From NCBI GenBank assembly GCA_963922335.1, contig CAWUIB010000007.1:1-64000 (forward strand): a stretch of DNA of 64,000 nt. The letters are read 5' to 3'. The notes under the pieces were generated by a model. It saw only the letters and a program-made list of their open reading frames with translations, was not told where the DNA came from and searched no databases. Numbering within the stretch: position 1 is the stretch's first letter; every line of letters starts with the position of its first letter. Positions 1-9,448 of this stretch are shown here, one piece after another. This DNA is from CALBPI01 sp963922335. Its GTDB lineage: Bacteria > Pseudomonadota > Gammaproteobacteria > Steroidobacterales > Woeseiaceae. The translations under genes were made by a program, and so were the position numbers.

Positions 1-1222
1 GCAAGTATCCGGCATACGACATGATGACGCGCAGGGAATTGGGCGAGCGATTCAGAATCTCCAACGCTTCCTGAGCAATCTCCGTCGTGCTCTCGTAAAT
101 TCCGATGGCGAGATCTGCGCGCGACCTTGCTTCCAACTCCAGGATCGCAGCGTCCGCCGAGTCTGGTCTTTGCGCTAACGCACGAGCGGCAAGATCCGCC
201 GCTTCGCTGAAACCCGGTGTCGGTGGTCTGAGACCAGTCGCAATCTGAGACAAGTAGATCGAGCTCATCTCAATCAGCGCTTCTACAAAATCTGCGTCAC
301 GCGAAAGCGCTTGCGACAGAAGTTGTTCCGCAGTTTCAAGCGCTTCAAAGGAACCCGGCCGTGCAGCGTTCACCGCCCGCAAGTAAAGATCAAATGCTGT
401 GACATCCGTTGTGCCGATCCGCTGCGGCCGCGACTCCTGCGCAATGCCCAGCATTTCGCTGACGACAATCGCAAACACCGAATCTGTGATTTCATCCTGA
501 ATCGCGAAAATCTCATCAACAGGCTTATCGAACTTTTCTGACCAGACGGTGTTGCTGTTGCGGCTATCAATCAGACTCGCAGTCACACGAAGTGTCTCGC
601 CCGCTTTCTGCACGCTGCCACGCAAAACGTACGCCACACCGAGTTCTCTGGCAATCTCGGCCGTACTCTTGCGTGCATCCGTAGCAAAAGCGGATGTCTC
701 GCCTGCAACGCGTAGATCACTCGCCGAGGACAGCATCGTGATCAACGTCTCAGTCAGACCGCTCGCCAGATAGGCATTGTTAGGATCCGATGAAAAACTG
801 TCGAAGGGTAGGACAGCAATCGAGTTGGAATCGACATCGCTGATTGCCGCTGCCTTGGCTGCTGGCCCGCCAGTCGGTACGTACCAAAACTGATTTGCCA
901 GCAGCAATCCGATCGTCAGGCACAACAACCCGATGATCGTCAGGTTGAGTTTATGTGCTGTGGCAGAGGTCACCGAGTCATCAGGCTCGACCTCTGTCTC
1001 GCGCTTGATGCCCTCAGGTGTGAGCTCATACACCCACGAAAAAACCAATACGAAAGGAAAACCCAAAGCTGCGATCAGAAGCACGAAACGCAGGGTCCAA
1101 TCCGGCAAGCTCAAGATGCCGGCGAGTACATCAAACACCTGCAGGACGAGCCACGTACCAACCGCATACACAGTTGCGACGCGAATCACGTTTCTGCGTT
1201 TGAGTTCGGAGAGAAAACTCAT
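1..1222 (-). CDS. FlgO/TolB-like + TPR membrane protein, copy 4 (3' end outside the window)
   Basis: This is the last member of a tandem paralogue array, and only its first 407 or so codons are present. The product opens MSFLSELKRRNVIRVATVY and keeps the three hydrophobic helices of the family (about residues 15-30, 43-68 and 85-110) and the loop motif SWVYELTPEGIKRE. A periplasmic-looking domain starting SIAVLPFDSF then covers about residues 130-255, followed by the first TPR helices. The central domain resembles FlgO/TolB-N folds found in bacterial adenylate-cyclase-like and TPR sensor proteins; no catalytic motif is seen. The ATG at 1222 is 16 bp after the stop of the previous copy, so co-transcription is likely. 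The function is unknown; a membrane-anchored protein-interaction or stress-sensing scaffold is a guess. This copy is the most divergent of the four. Confidence 0.85.
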   Translation of the reverse strand, partial: MSFLSELKRRNVIRVATVYAVGTWLVLQVFDVLAGILSLPDWTLRFVLLIAALGFPFVLVFSWVYELTPEGIKRETEVEPDDSVTSATAHKLNLTIIGLLCLTIGLLLANQFWYVPTGGPAAKAAAISDVDSNSIAVLPFDSFSSDPNNAYLASGLTETLITMLSSASDLRVAGETSAFATDARKSTAEIARELGVAYVLRGSVQKAGETLRVTASLIDSRNSNTVWSEKFDKPVDEIFAIQDEITDSVFAIVVSEMLGIAQESRPQRIGTTDVTAFDLYLRAVNAARPGSFEALETAEQLLSQALSRDADFVEALIEMSSIYLSQIATGLRPPTPGFSEAADLAARALAQRPDSADAAILELEARSRADLAIGIYESTTEIAQEALEILNRSPNSLRVIMSYAGYL

Positions 1223-1238
1223 GACGTAGCCGAACGGT

Positions 1239-3452
1239 TCAAATCGGTTGCCGGCTGTCCAGGTAATTCCGGACGTTCAATTTGGCACGCTCTAGCGCGA
1301 CATCCCAGGCCTCAACATTAGAACGTATCTTGGCATCGTCCAGGAGCTCCTTGCCAAGCTCCGTCTCGAATACTCTCCGTTTTAAGTGACGACGCATCAT
1401 GAACGGATGTTTTTGAAACACCGTGTCGATGTAATAGGCTCCCATCGCGTCCGGGTCATTTTGAAACAACAAACCAGTGAGCTTGACACCGTCCCCAAAA
1501 TTCACCTCCGATCCAATTAACGCGTTGTACCGCTGGAATTTTTCGTACAACGTTTCCCGCTCCTCTTCCGTGTACGTGTCAACCAGATAGATATCAGCTC
1601 TCTCACGAGCGAGAACTGACTTTGAGGGCGTCCCCTCGCCATACTGGTTAGCGAAACCAGGGACAGCTTCGTTAAGAAATTCCAATGCTTCGTCAAGCTG
1701 ATCCAAAGCGAGTGCCGATTCTATGCAGTAACCAACAGATCGCGCATACAGACCACGACGATTACCCACGTCATCCAAGATCAGCTGTCGGGCGAGCTTA
1801 TCGAGCTGAGGGTAATCCCCAAGCGCAGCTAGACGCTCCAACTCAAGATCTTTGACCTCGAGGGAATTCGGCGCTATCTCTCGAACGCGATCGATGTAAG
1901 GCTGCGCCTCTTCGACAAGGTCCAACGTCAATAGCCTCCAAGCGACGCTGCCCGGAAGCTCAGGGTCTCTTGGATCGAATTCAATGGCTCGGTCGTAGCT
2001 CTGGATAAAGCTGACCACATCACCCATCGCATTGTCGATCGCGGCAAGCGATGCCCAAGCATTTGGCTGGGCGGGCTCAATCTCAAGGGAACGACTGAAC
2101 GCCAGTCTTGCCTCGTTATACCTACCCTCAGATGCCAGAATCGCACCGCGACGGTTGTGCAGCATTAAATTTAGTGGATCACGCTCTATGGCCTCCTCGA
2201 GAAGCGCAACTGCGGCGTCTGCCTGCCCGTAGAATTGAAGGTAGCCTGACAAATGGAAACGCGCCTGTGCAGGTAGGTTAGGGAGTTCAAGAATTTCGGA
2301 TGCTTCCGCCGCCAGTGCATCGGCACTCTCAAAATCACCAGTCTTATAGGCACCAAAAACCCGTAGTCGTATATTCAACACGCGAGCGTTTATCGAGTCG
2401 GAACGCACTGCGAGTGCTTGCTCTGACAAAGCAATCGCCAGCTCCAGATCCTCTTCGGGTCGACTTCCAGTCACCATTTGAGCTAGGTAGAGTTCCGACA
2501 GCTCATACAGACCCTCAAAAAAGTCAGGATCCAGAGCAAGAGCGCTCTTGAGCAGCGTCTCTGCTTCGGCAAGCGCTTCGAAAGAGCCCGGGCGCTTGGC
2601 TTCGAGGGCCTTGAGGTACAAATCGTAGGCACCAGTATTCGTCGTGCCGACGCCTTCAGGGGTTGCCACTAAATCTGTCGAAACGATATCGGCAGCCACA
2701 CGCGCAACCACTGTGTTGGCGATCTCGTCCTGGATCGCAAAGATATCGGCGGATTGCTTATCAAATACCTTGGACCACACAGTCGCATCAGACTCGGAGT
2801 CGATGAGATTCGCGGTAATTCTCAGTCGCTCGCCAGAGCGCTGTACGCTGCCACGCAGCAGATAAGCAACGTTGAGTTCTTCTCCGATTTCCTGCGAACT
2901 CTTGTTGGCACCCAGAAATGAAAACGCGGAGGTCTGTCCAGCGACCTTGAGGTTCTGCACCGAGGTCAACATGCTGGTCAGCGTCTCCGTAAGCCCATTT
3001 GCGAAATAGCGATCCTCTTCACCGGAGTAATCATCGAAAGGTAAAACCGCAATCGAAGCCTTATCGACATCCACAACAGCATCTGGACTCGCTGCGTGCT
3101 CTTGGCCGCTTACCAGAAATCTATCTGCCAACAAGACAGCCACCGCAACCGTGAGCAGTCCGATGATGACGGTGTTTAAACGCCCGCCAGTTTCGCGCGT
3201 GATCGATTGTGAGCGATCGATTTCCGACTCGCGCTTGATGCCCTCCGGGGTAATTTCGTAGACCCAGGAAAAAATCAACGCGAAGGGAAATCCGACGGCG
3301 GCGATCATCAGAACAAACCGCAATGTCCAGTCTGGAAGACTCAACAGCCCCGTCAGGACATCCACAACTTGCAGCACCAACCAGGTACCGATCGCGTAGG
3401 CCGTCGCCACACGAATGACATTCCTACGTTGTAGTTCGGAAAAGAAACTCAC
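1239..3452 (-). CDS. FlgO/TolB-like + TPR membrane protein, copy 3
   Basis: About 737 residues, with the same architecture as its neighbours: an N-terminal ELQRRNVIRVATAYAIGTW segment leading into three membrane helices, a domain starting SIAVLPFDDYSGEE near residue 130, and then TPR helices to the C-terminus. I use the GTG at 3452 because it gives VSFFSELQRRN, which aligns with the start of the other copies. A TTG at 3464 would add four residues, and neither start has a strong Shine-Dalgarno. The gap to the previous copy's stop is 27 bp. The C-terminal motif EAWDVALERAKLNVRNYL is conserved in the array. No enzymatic residues are recognised; a role as a membrane-anchored adaptor or sensor is inferred only from TPR content. 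Confidence 0.85.
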   Translation of the reverse strand: MSFFSELQRRNVIRVATAYAIGTWLVLQVVDVLTGLLSLPDWTLRFVLMIAAVGFPFALIFSWVYEITPEGIKRESEIDRSQSITRETGGRLNTVIIGLLTVAVAVLLADRFLVSGQEHAASPDAVVDVDKASIAVLPFDDYSGEEDRYFANGLTETLTSMLTSVQNLKVAGQTSAFSFLGANKSSQEIGEELNVAYLLRGSVQRSGERLRITANLIDSESDATVWSKVFDKQSADIFAIQDEIANTVVARVAADIVSTDLVATPEGVGTTNTGAYDLYLKALEAKRPGSFEALAEAETLLKSALALDPDFFEGLYELSELYLAQMVTGSRPEEDLELAIALSEQALAVRSDSINARVLNIRLRVFGAYKTGDFESADALAAEASEILELPNLPAQARFHLSGYLQFYGQADAAVALLEEAIERDPLNLMLHNRRGAILASEGRYNEARLAFSRSLEIEPAQPNAWASLAAIDNAMGDVVSFIQSYDRAIEFDPRDPELPGSVAWRLLTLDLVEEAQPYIDRVREIAPNSLEVKDLELERLAALGDYPQLDKLARQLILDDVGNRRGLYARSVGYCIESALALDQLDEALEFLNEAVPGFANQYGEGTPSKSVLARERADIYLVDTYTEEERETLYEKFQRYNALIGSEVNFGDGVKLTGLLFQNDPDAMGAYYIDTVFQKHPFMMRRHLKRRVFETELGKELLDDAKIRSNVEAWDVALERAKLNVRNYLDSRQPI

Positions 3453-3479
3453 AGATTTAGCCAATATCAGTTACGCGTA

Positions 3480-5690
3480 CTAGCGCTCTGCCAAAAACTT
3501 CCTGGTGTTCGCACGTACGCGTTCCAACGCGATATCCCAAGCTTCTACGTTATCGCGGATGTACGGATCCTCAAGCAATTCCTGACCAAAATCGGTGTCG
3601 AAAATGGCACGTTGGAAATCTCTTGGTGATCTATAGGAGTATTTCGGGAATATTGTGTCCCTGTACATTCGCTTGATGCCTTCAATATCGTCTCGGACCA
3701 TCAGCGTCCGTATCACCGCATCGTCCCACAAGACCTCCTCGCCACCGAATTCGTCGTTGTACGCTTCAAAGCGCTCAACCAACGTTGCTCGCTCTTCTGC
3801 GGAATACGTCGGAAGCAAATAAACCTCGGAAACTTCGCGAGCATGGGCGATTTTCGAATTGACCCCCGCCCTGTATGGGTTGTCGAAATCCGGAAGCTCC
3901 TCGTTCAGAAACTGTAGCGCCTCATCAAGTTCACCCAACGCCTGCGAAGCCTGAATGAAGAAAAAAACGGCGTCCTCGAAAAACCAATTTCTATTCGAGA
4001 CATCGTCGATAATCGCCTGTCGCGCCAATCGATTGAGTAACGCATCGTCCTTAAGAGAAGCAGCGCGGTACAGCTCCAGAAGACGCTCAGTCTCAGATCC
4101 CGGCGCCATCTCCCGCACGCGCTCGAGGTAAGGTGCTGCCTCTTCCACAAGATCGAGATCATAGAGGATGAAAGCAATAGCTCCAGGCACTTCTGGATCA
4201 AGTCGGTCGTATTCCATCGCACGCTCATAATGCTTAATGAACCCAACCACATCGCCCTGCGATTCATCGATCTTACCGAGCGCGGACCATGCATGTGCCT
4301 GAGCTTCCTCAACATCGATCGATGCACGGTAGGCTTCGCGCGCTTCGGTCAGGCGCCCTTGCGAGCGGAGCAGTCTCCCGAGGCTGTTGTGTAGCTGAAC
4401 GTTTAGCGGGTCCGCCGCGATAGAATTCTCAATCATCTCAATCGCTTCATCGTACCGCTTGAATTGGGCCAGATACCCTGCCAGATAACCACGCGTTCTC
4501 GGGGAAAGGTCGTCGCGCTCCAGCAGCGCATCAGTCTCCTGGCGTAAGCGCTCCAGTGTTTCGAAATCGTAAGGGTCGAAAGCCAACTGCACTTCGGCCA
4601 TGATCCGAGTCATCTGTGCATCAGGTGACTGCGGCCTAAGGTCCACAGCTCGCTTAGCCAACACCAGCGCCTCACCATAGTCTGACTGTGGACGCGAGCC
4701 TGTCCATATCTGCGCAAGATAGAGATCGCTGAGCTCCATGTTTGCCTCAACGAAATCCGGATCAAGCGTGAGCGCCGACTTCAGCAGCACCTCAGCGGCT
4801 TCGAGCGCTTCGAACGTATCAGGACGACGTGCTTCTACCGCCTTCAAGAAAAGATCATAGGCACCAGTGTTATCTGTCCCGATACTCGCGGGCTTCAGAA
4901 TCGCCCCGCCTGAAACCACGTCCGCAGCGACCCGCGCAACCACTGCGTTGGCGATCTCGTCCTGAATTTCAAAAATGTCTGCAGATTGCTTGTCGAAGAC
5001 CTTCGACCACACCGTAGAATCACTGCTGGATTCAATCAGGTTAGCCGTAATACGAAGCTTGTCCTCCGCCCGCTGCACGCTACCGCGCAACAGAAAGGTC
5101 ACGCCCAACTCACTGCCGATCTCTTGCGAACTCTTGTTCGCCCCCAGAAATGCGAAAGCGGAAGTCTGGCCAGCGACACGCAGGTTTTGAACCGACGTCA
5201 ACATGGTAGTAAGCGTCTCGGTCAGGCCATTAGCCATATACCGACTACCCTCTCCTTCCGAGAAGTCATCGAAGGGCAGCACTGCGATCGAAGCGCGATC
5301 AGTCTCAACAACGGCCGCGGACGGGGGTCCCCAATCACGATTTGGCAGGATCAGGAACCGATCGACTAACAGGACACCGATGGTGACGACTAGCATGCCG
5401 ATGATGACCGTATTCAAACGACTGCCCGTTTCGGTAGTAATCGATCGTGAGCGATCGATTTCCGACTCGCGCTTGATGCCTTCTGGCGTGAGTTCGTAGA
5501 CCCAGGAAAAAATCAATGCAAATGGGAAGCCTAACGCTGCGACAAACACCAGAAACCTGAGCGTCCAGTCCGGCAGGCCAAAAATGCCAGAAGAAATGTC
5601 ACCTACTTGCAAAACAAGCCACGTCCCTACCGCGTAGACCGTTGCCACACGAATAACGTTGCGACGCTTCAGCTCGGCAAAAAGACTCAC
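3480..5690 (-). CDS. FlgO/TolB-like + TPR membrane protein, copy 2
   Basis: 736 residues from a GTG start. A longer reading frame runs up to 5783, but that extension would lie inside the previous gene and has no counterpart in the paralogues. From GTG 5690 the protein begins VSLFAELKRRNVIRVATVY, which matches copy 1, and a GGAG motif sits 10 nt upstream. Domains in order are three transmembrane helices within residues 1-112, a FlgO/TolB-like region (SIAVLPFDDFSEGEGSRYM, about 130-255) and TPR repeats to the end. It starts one base after copy 1 stops, so translation is probably coupled. Its membrane and FlgO-like parts are almost the same as in copy 1, while the TPR half is clearly diverged, as expected if the receptor-like and partner-binding parts evolve at different rates. 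Confidence 0.87.
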   Translation of the reverse strand: MSLFAELKRRNVIRVATVYAVGTWLVLQVGDISSGIFGLPDWTLRFLVFVAALGFPFALIFSWVYELTPEGIKRESEIDRSRSITTETGSRLNTVIIGMLVVTIGVLLVDRFLILPNRDWGPPSAAVVETDRASIAVLPFDDFSEGEGSRYMANGLTETLTTMLTSVQNLRVAGQTSAFAFLGANKSSQEIGSELGVTFLLRGSVQRAEDKLRITANLIESSSDSTVWSKVFDKQSADIFEIQDEIANAVVARVAADVVSGGAILKPASIGTDNTGAYDLFLKAVEARRPDTFEALEAAEVLLKSALTLDPDFVEANMELSDLYLAQIWTGSRPQSDYGEALVLAKRAVDLRPQSPDAQMTRIMAEVQLAFDPYDFETLERLRQETDALLERDDLSPRTRGYLAGYLAQFKRYDEAIEMIENSIAADPLNVQLHNSLGRLLRSQGRLTEAREAYRASIDVEEAQAHAWSALGKIDESQGDVVGFIKHYERAMEYDRLDPEVPGAIAFILYDLDLVEEAAPYLERVREMAPGSETERLLELYRAASLKDDALLNRLARQAIIDDVSNRNWFFEDAVFFFIQASQALGELDEALQFLNEELPDFDNPYRAGVNSKIAHAREVSEVYLLPTYSAEERATLVERFEAYNDEFGGEEVLWDDAVIRTLMVRDDIEGIKRMYRDTIFPKYSYRSPRDFQRAIFDTDFGQELLEDPYIRDNVEAWDIALERVRANTRKFLAER

Positions 5691-5691
5691 G

Positions 5692-7923
5692 TCAGATTGT
5701 CTCCGTGGATCGTTGGTTCTGCGGTGTCGCGAGATGTCTTTTGACATTGGCGCGCGTTCGGTCGAGCGCTGTGTCCCATCCATTTAGTTTCCGACGGATT
5801 TCGCCATCCTCCAGCAGTGACTTGCCCAGGTCCAAAGAAAAGAGCTGGCGCTCGATCTGCCTTGGACCGCGGAACGTAAACGCATCGAGCACATTATCCC
5901 GGAAAAAGCGCGTCAGCTGATCCTCGTCATCCTCGAGTGCGAGCAAAATAATGTTGAGATCTCGGGACAGACTCAGATCGGCACCCGAATTTTCCAGATA
6001 CAACCTAACTTCGCCGGCATACCGTTCTCGCTCATCAGCCGAATAAGTCGGAATCAAAAACGGCTCGGATAGGATCCGCGCATAACTAACTTTCGATGGC
6101 ACTCCAGAACGGTAGGGTGAGCGGAAATCTGGAACGGTCTCGTCAAGAAAGGCGAGCGCATCATCCAGTTGATCAAGAGCGACGGCGGACTCGATCAGAT
6201 AACGAACGGACGATGCAAAAAAACCGCCACGCGAGGGTGCGTCATCGATTATTGCCTGCCGACTCAGCTTGCTCAAGAGCTCCATGTCGGCCACGGCTGC
6301 CGCGCGTTCGAGCTGCAACAATCGATGAATATCCGAACCTGGTGCCATTTTCTCAACACGTTCCAGGTACGGCTCCGCTTCATCGACAAGATCGATTTTG
6401 TACAGTTCGTACGCAACGGCCCCCGGGAGCTCAGGGTCAGCCCGGTCGAATTCCATCGACCGATCACAGTTCTTGATAAATCCAACCATGTCGCCCATGC
6501 GGGCATCAATAAATCCCAGGGAAGCCCATAGCAGGGGTTGAGACTGCTCAATCTCCAATGATCGACGATACGCAGTCCGCGCCTCCGAGAATCTCTCGGC
6601 CAGCTCCATCATGAAGCCGATCTTGAAGTGGTATTCAGGATTAAGCGGGTCCAGTACGGCCGCTTGCTCTAACAGAGCGATAGCCTCTTCATCGCGACCA
6701 GCCCATTGCAGGTATCCAGCGAGTGAGCCCATCGCCCTCACCGGCAGGCTATCACTCTCCAGGATCTTTTTGGTTTGTTCCTCAAGTCTGGCGAGCTCAC
6801 CAAAATCGCCTTCTGCAAATGCAATAGAAACTCTGGTCTGAATATTCATGACTTGAGCGTCGATGGAGTCCGGGCGAATACTCAAAGCGCGTTCCGAAAT
6901 TGCGAGTACGTCACCGTACTCAGAACGAGGTCGCAGCCCGGTATTGATTTGAGCCAAATAAAGATCGGTCAGCTCGACTAACGCCTCAAAAAAATCCGGG
7001 TCCAGTGTCAGCGCATTCTTTAGGAGTATCTCAGCGGACTGGAGCGCCTCAAAAGAACCTGGTCGACGCGCTTCTACCGCCCTCAGGAACAACTCGTAGG
7101 CGCCTCGATTCGTTGTGCCGACGCTCTCAAGAACGACGCCGGATCCACCCGAGACAATATCCGCGGCGATTATCGCTACAACGGTGTCGGCAATTTCGTC
7201 CTGAATCTGAAAAATATCATCGGCGCTCTTATCAAAGACCTCGGACCAAACCGTCGCATCCTTCTTTGAGTCAATCAGGTTAGCTGTTATTCGAAGGTTC
7301 TCTCCCGATCTTTGGACACTGCCACGCAGCAAGTAAACAACGCCCAACTCAGACGCAATTTCCGGCGCTGGCTTGTTCGCTCCCACGAAAGCAAACGCCG
7401 AAGTCTGGCCGGTGACTCGCAAATTCTGCACGGATGTCAGCATTGTCGTCAGAGTTTCCGTCAACCCGTTGGCAAGATAGCGCTCACCTTCAGCGGAGTA
7501 GTCATCGAAGGGCAACACAGCAATTGAGTGATCATCGATGACTTCAACTTGAACAGACGCTGGATCGGGCGCCGAGCTGCGGGTAACAACACGATCGGCA
7601 AGCAAAACAGCGACCGCAAGCGTGAGCAACCCGATAATGACCGTATTCAATCGACTGCCCGTTTCGGTAGTTATCGATTGTGAGCGATCGATTTCCGACT
7701 CGCGCTTGATGCCTTCTGGCGTGAGTTCGTAGACCCAGGAAAAAATCAATGCAAATGGGAAGCCTAACGCTGCGACAAATAAGATGAGGCGCAACGTCCA
7801 GTCCGGCAATCCGAACAGGCCGGACGTGATGTCACCTACCTGCAAGACGAGCCAGGTTCCGACGGCATACACAGTCGCCACACGAATCACATTGCGGCGT
7901 TTTAGCTCCGCGAGAAAACTCAT
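5692..7923 (-). CDS. FlgO/TolB-like + TPR membrane protein, copy 1
   Basis: 743 residues; first of four tandem paralogues. Helices are visible at about residues 15-32, 43-68 and 88-110. A conserved cytoplasmic-type loop (SWVYELTPEGIKRESEID) precedes helix 3. The region SIAVLPFDDYSAEGERYLANG to about residue 255 resembles FlgO/TolB-N domains, with the conserved strings GLTETLTTMLTSVQNLRV and LLRGSVQ. The rest is TPR-like helical repeat with LDPDF and LDPLNPEYH repeat boundaries. The ATG at 7923 is 9 bp after the phosphatase stop, so the array may be read from the promoter of upstream genes. No kinase, cyclase or protease motif was found. The family is abundant in some gammaproteobacteria and remains functionally undefined. 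Confidence 0.88.
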   Translation of the reverse strand: MSFLAELKRRNVIRVATVYAVGTWLVLQVGDITSGLFGLPDWTLRLILFVAALGFPFALIFSWVYELTPEGIKRESEIDRSQSITTETGSRLNTVIIGLLTLAVAVLLADRVVTRSSAPDPASVQVEVIDDHSIAVLPFDDYSAEGERYLANGLTETLTTMLTSVQNLRVTGQTSAFAFVGANKPAPEIASELGVVYLLRGSVQRSGENLRITANLIDSKKDATVWSEVFDKSADDIFQIQDEIADTVVAIIAADIVSGGSGVVLESVGTTNRGAYELFLRAVEARRPGSFEALQSAEILLKNALTLDPDFFEALVELTDLYLAQINTGLRPRSEYGDVLAISERALSIRPDSIDAQVMNIQTRVSIAFAEGDFGELARLEEQTKKILESDSLPVRAMGSLAGYLQWAGRDEEAIALLEQAAVLDPLNPEYHFKIGFMMELAERFSEARTAYRRSLEIEQSQPLLWASLGFIDARMGDMVGFIKNCDRSMEFDRADPELPGAVAYELYKIDLVDEAEPYLERVEKMAPGSDIHRLLQLERAAAVADMELLSKLSRQAIIDDAPSRGGFFASSVRYLIESAVALDQLDDALAFLDETVPDFRSPYRSGVPSKVSYARILSEPFLIPTYSADERERYAGEVRLYLENSGADLSLSRDLNIILLALEDDEDQLTRFFRDNVLDAFTFRGPRQIERQLFSLDLGKSLLEDGEIRRKLNGWDTALDRTRANVKRHLATPQNQRSTETI
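5700..5705 (-). promoter_or_regulatory. Ribosome binding site supporting the GTG start of copy 2
   Basis: On the minus strand the sequence reads CGGAGA, with the GGAG core ending 10 nt before the GTG at 5690. It lies inside the end of copy 1. It is the reason for rejecting the longer start at 5783. Confidence 0.5.
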
Positions 7924-7932
7924 CGTTGCGAC

Positions 7933-8487
7933 CTATTCCTCAGGTCGCCAGGGCGTCCAGTCACAACCCTCACAGTATGGGTCAATGTCGGCGCTCTCGA
8001 GTGTTGTAAGAATGTAGTCAGTCCAGGTTTCGTTCGGCGTCCAGACCGAGTTCATGTCGGCCTTCGCGTCTGCAACGGGCACACCGAGTTCGATAACGCG
8101 ATACAACATCGCAAATGCGCTCGCGCGGTAGTTGGCCTGGCAATGCAATAAGGTCGGTTTCTCCGGGTCAGCTCGCATCACCGCGGCAAACAGCGCGTAA
8201 TCACCCGGTCGTGGTGCATCCCAACGCACTGGTATTTGAATAAAGTCCGCACCGAGATCGCTGACGATTCGATCCTCGTGCTCAAGCGAGCCTTTGTGGT
8301 CGCTATAAGCCACATAGACGATGCGCTCCACACCGTCCCCGATGATCTCATTCAGATGATCTTCTGTCGGCTGCCCGGCACTCGCGAAGATGTCCGAGTA
8401 TTCAAGATAATTTCTCGGTTGATGGTCATCCGCGAATGCACTGGTGGATGCTGTTGCCAGCCAACAAAGAACAAGAAAAACTCGCAT
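7933..8487 (-). CDS. Secreted Cys-based phosphatase of the BLH/DUF442 type
   Basis: 184 residues from the ATG at 8487, which begins a Sec signal peptide (MRVFLVLCWL to about A19). Upstream in-frame codons would place non-signal sequence before it. The mature part starts like beta-lactamase-hydrolase-like phosphatases (SDIFASAGQPTEDHL) and carries the P-loop HCQANYRAS with Cys116 and Arg121, the CX5R signature of the protein tyrosine phosphatase superfamily. Asp90 in RWDAP could be the general acid. It probably dephosphorylates a small molecule or protein in the periplasm; the substrate is unknown. It lies between a lipoprotein hydrolase and the TPR array, all in the same orientation, with 9 bp to the array. 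Confidence 0.8.
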   Translation of the reverse strand: MRVFLVLCWLATASTSAFADDHQPRNYLEYSDIFASAGQPTEDHLNEIIGDGVERIVYVAYSDHKGSLEHEDRIVSDLGADFIQIPVRWDAPRPGDYALFAAVMRADPEKPTLLHCQANYRASAFAMLYRVIELGVPVADAKADMNSVWTPNETWTDYILTTLESADIDPYCEGCDWTPWRPEE

Positions 8488-8548
8488 ACGCCAGACCCCA
8501 ATGATGTCCCGACTCGATTGTAGCCTGAGTCGGCCCGGAGCCACGAAC

Positions 8549-9448
8549 TTAGCGGCAGGTTTGGGCCATCCAGGCAACCACGGTACGTTGCATGAGCATG
8601 CGATGCCCGGAAAAGGAGTGGTCACCTTCCATCTCCAGCGCAGTGAGCTTGATCCGCGGATTTTGCTCGTAGGTCGCCACCAGGCGACGCTGCACGTCGA
8701 TCGGCACAGCCGTGTCCTGTCGGCCAGTGATCAGCAATACCGATTTCCCGGCGAGGCCCGCCGCCGCGTTCCTCAAGTCGAATGCTCTTTGGTTCTCTGT
8801 CAGCTCACGCATGGCTGTCTCACCATCGAAGCCCTCCAGCATGAACAATCCGTCGGTGTACGCCGCAAAGCCGTCTTTGGCAGCCTGATCGCGATCGGCG
8901 TACTCGCCCGGATTTGCAGCCGCCAGCCCGACAACGCAGTCGAGGCGCGCGTCCGAGGCGCCCGCCCTCAGCGCGGCATAACCGCCCATGGAATGACCGA
9001 CCAACGAAAACCGCAGACCGTCGACACGGTACTGACGGCCTTCGGCACGCAGCCAGCTCAGGGCCGCTGCAACATCCTGATGCAAAGTGGTCAGCGAATA
9101 GCGTCCTTGAGCACCCCAAGCGCCACGGTAGTGGATGAAGAACACATTGAAGCCGGCGCGTCGGAGTGACTGCCCAAGATCCAGGTTTTTTTCGTTGCCC
9201 GGATATCCGTGCAGCAGCACAATGGTGGGGTGCGGACCTCGACCATTTGGCACCATCAGGTAGCCGGGCAGTTGCCGACCCGCACTGGAGAATGAGACCT
9301 CCACGTTCTGTGGCGGGAAAGCTGGATCAATTTCAGGCACATCCTGCGCCACTGGATCGAATGCGTTGCGCGACGCACCACCCGCCGCGCACCCCGCCAG
9401 GGCGAGGATCGGAATGAGCAGTGTCAGCTGCCTAAGCAGACTGACCAT
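8549..9448 (-). CDS. Alpha/beta hydrolase lipoprotein
   Basis: 299 residues. The ATG at 9448 gives MVSLLRQLTLLIPILALAGC, a lipoprotein signal with the lipid-carrying Cys at residue 20. Downstream are an oxyanion-hole HGYPGN motif (79-85), the nucleophile elbow GHSMGG (Ser153), Asp245 in GRQDTAVP and His277 in EGDHSFSGH. The full triad suggests an active esterase or peptidase of the dienelactone-hydrolase/BAAT-like group. The start overlaps the end of the halogenase gene by 17 bp, so the two are probably translated together. It is expected on the periplasmic face of a membrane, whereas the halogenase is cytoplasmic, so a shared substrate is not assured. Confidence 0.82.
   Translation of the reverse strand: MVSLLRQLTLLIPILALAGCAAGGASRNAFDPVAQDVPEIDPAFPPQNVEVSFSSAGRQLPGYLMVPNGRGPHPTIVLLHGYPGNEKNLDLGQSLRRAGFNVFFIHYRGAWGAQGRYSLTTLHQDVAAALSWLRAEGRQYRVDGLRFSLVGHSMGGYAALRAGASDARLDCVVGLAAANPGEYADRDQAAKDGFAAYTDGLFMLEGFDGETAMRELTENQRAFDLRNAAAGLAGKSVLLITGRQDTAVPIDVQRRLVATYEQNPRIKLTALEMEGDHSFSGHRMLMQRTVVAWMAQTCR

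Noticed and set aside
3480..5783. Longer form of TPR copy 2 starting at 5783
   Set aside because: The extra leader overlaps copy 1 and has no counterpart in paralogues, whereas GTG 5690 has a Shine-Dalgarno.
8444..9169. 241-codon plus-strand frame across the phosphatase and hydrolase genes
   Set aside because: It is antisense to two genes with clear signal peptides and catalytic motifs, and has no recognisable domain.
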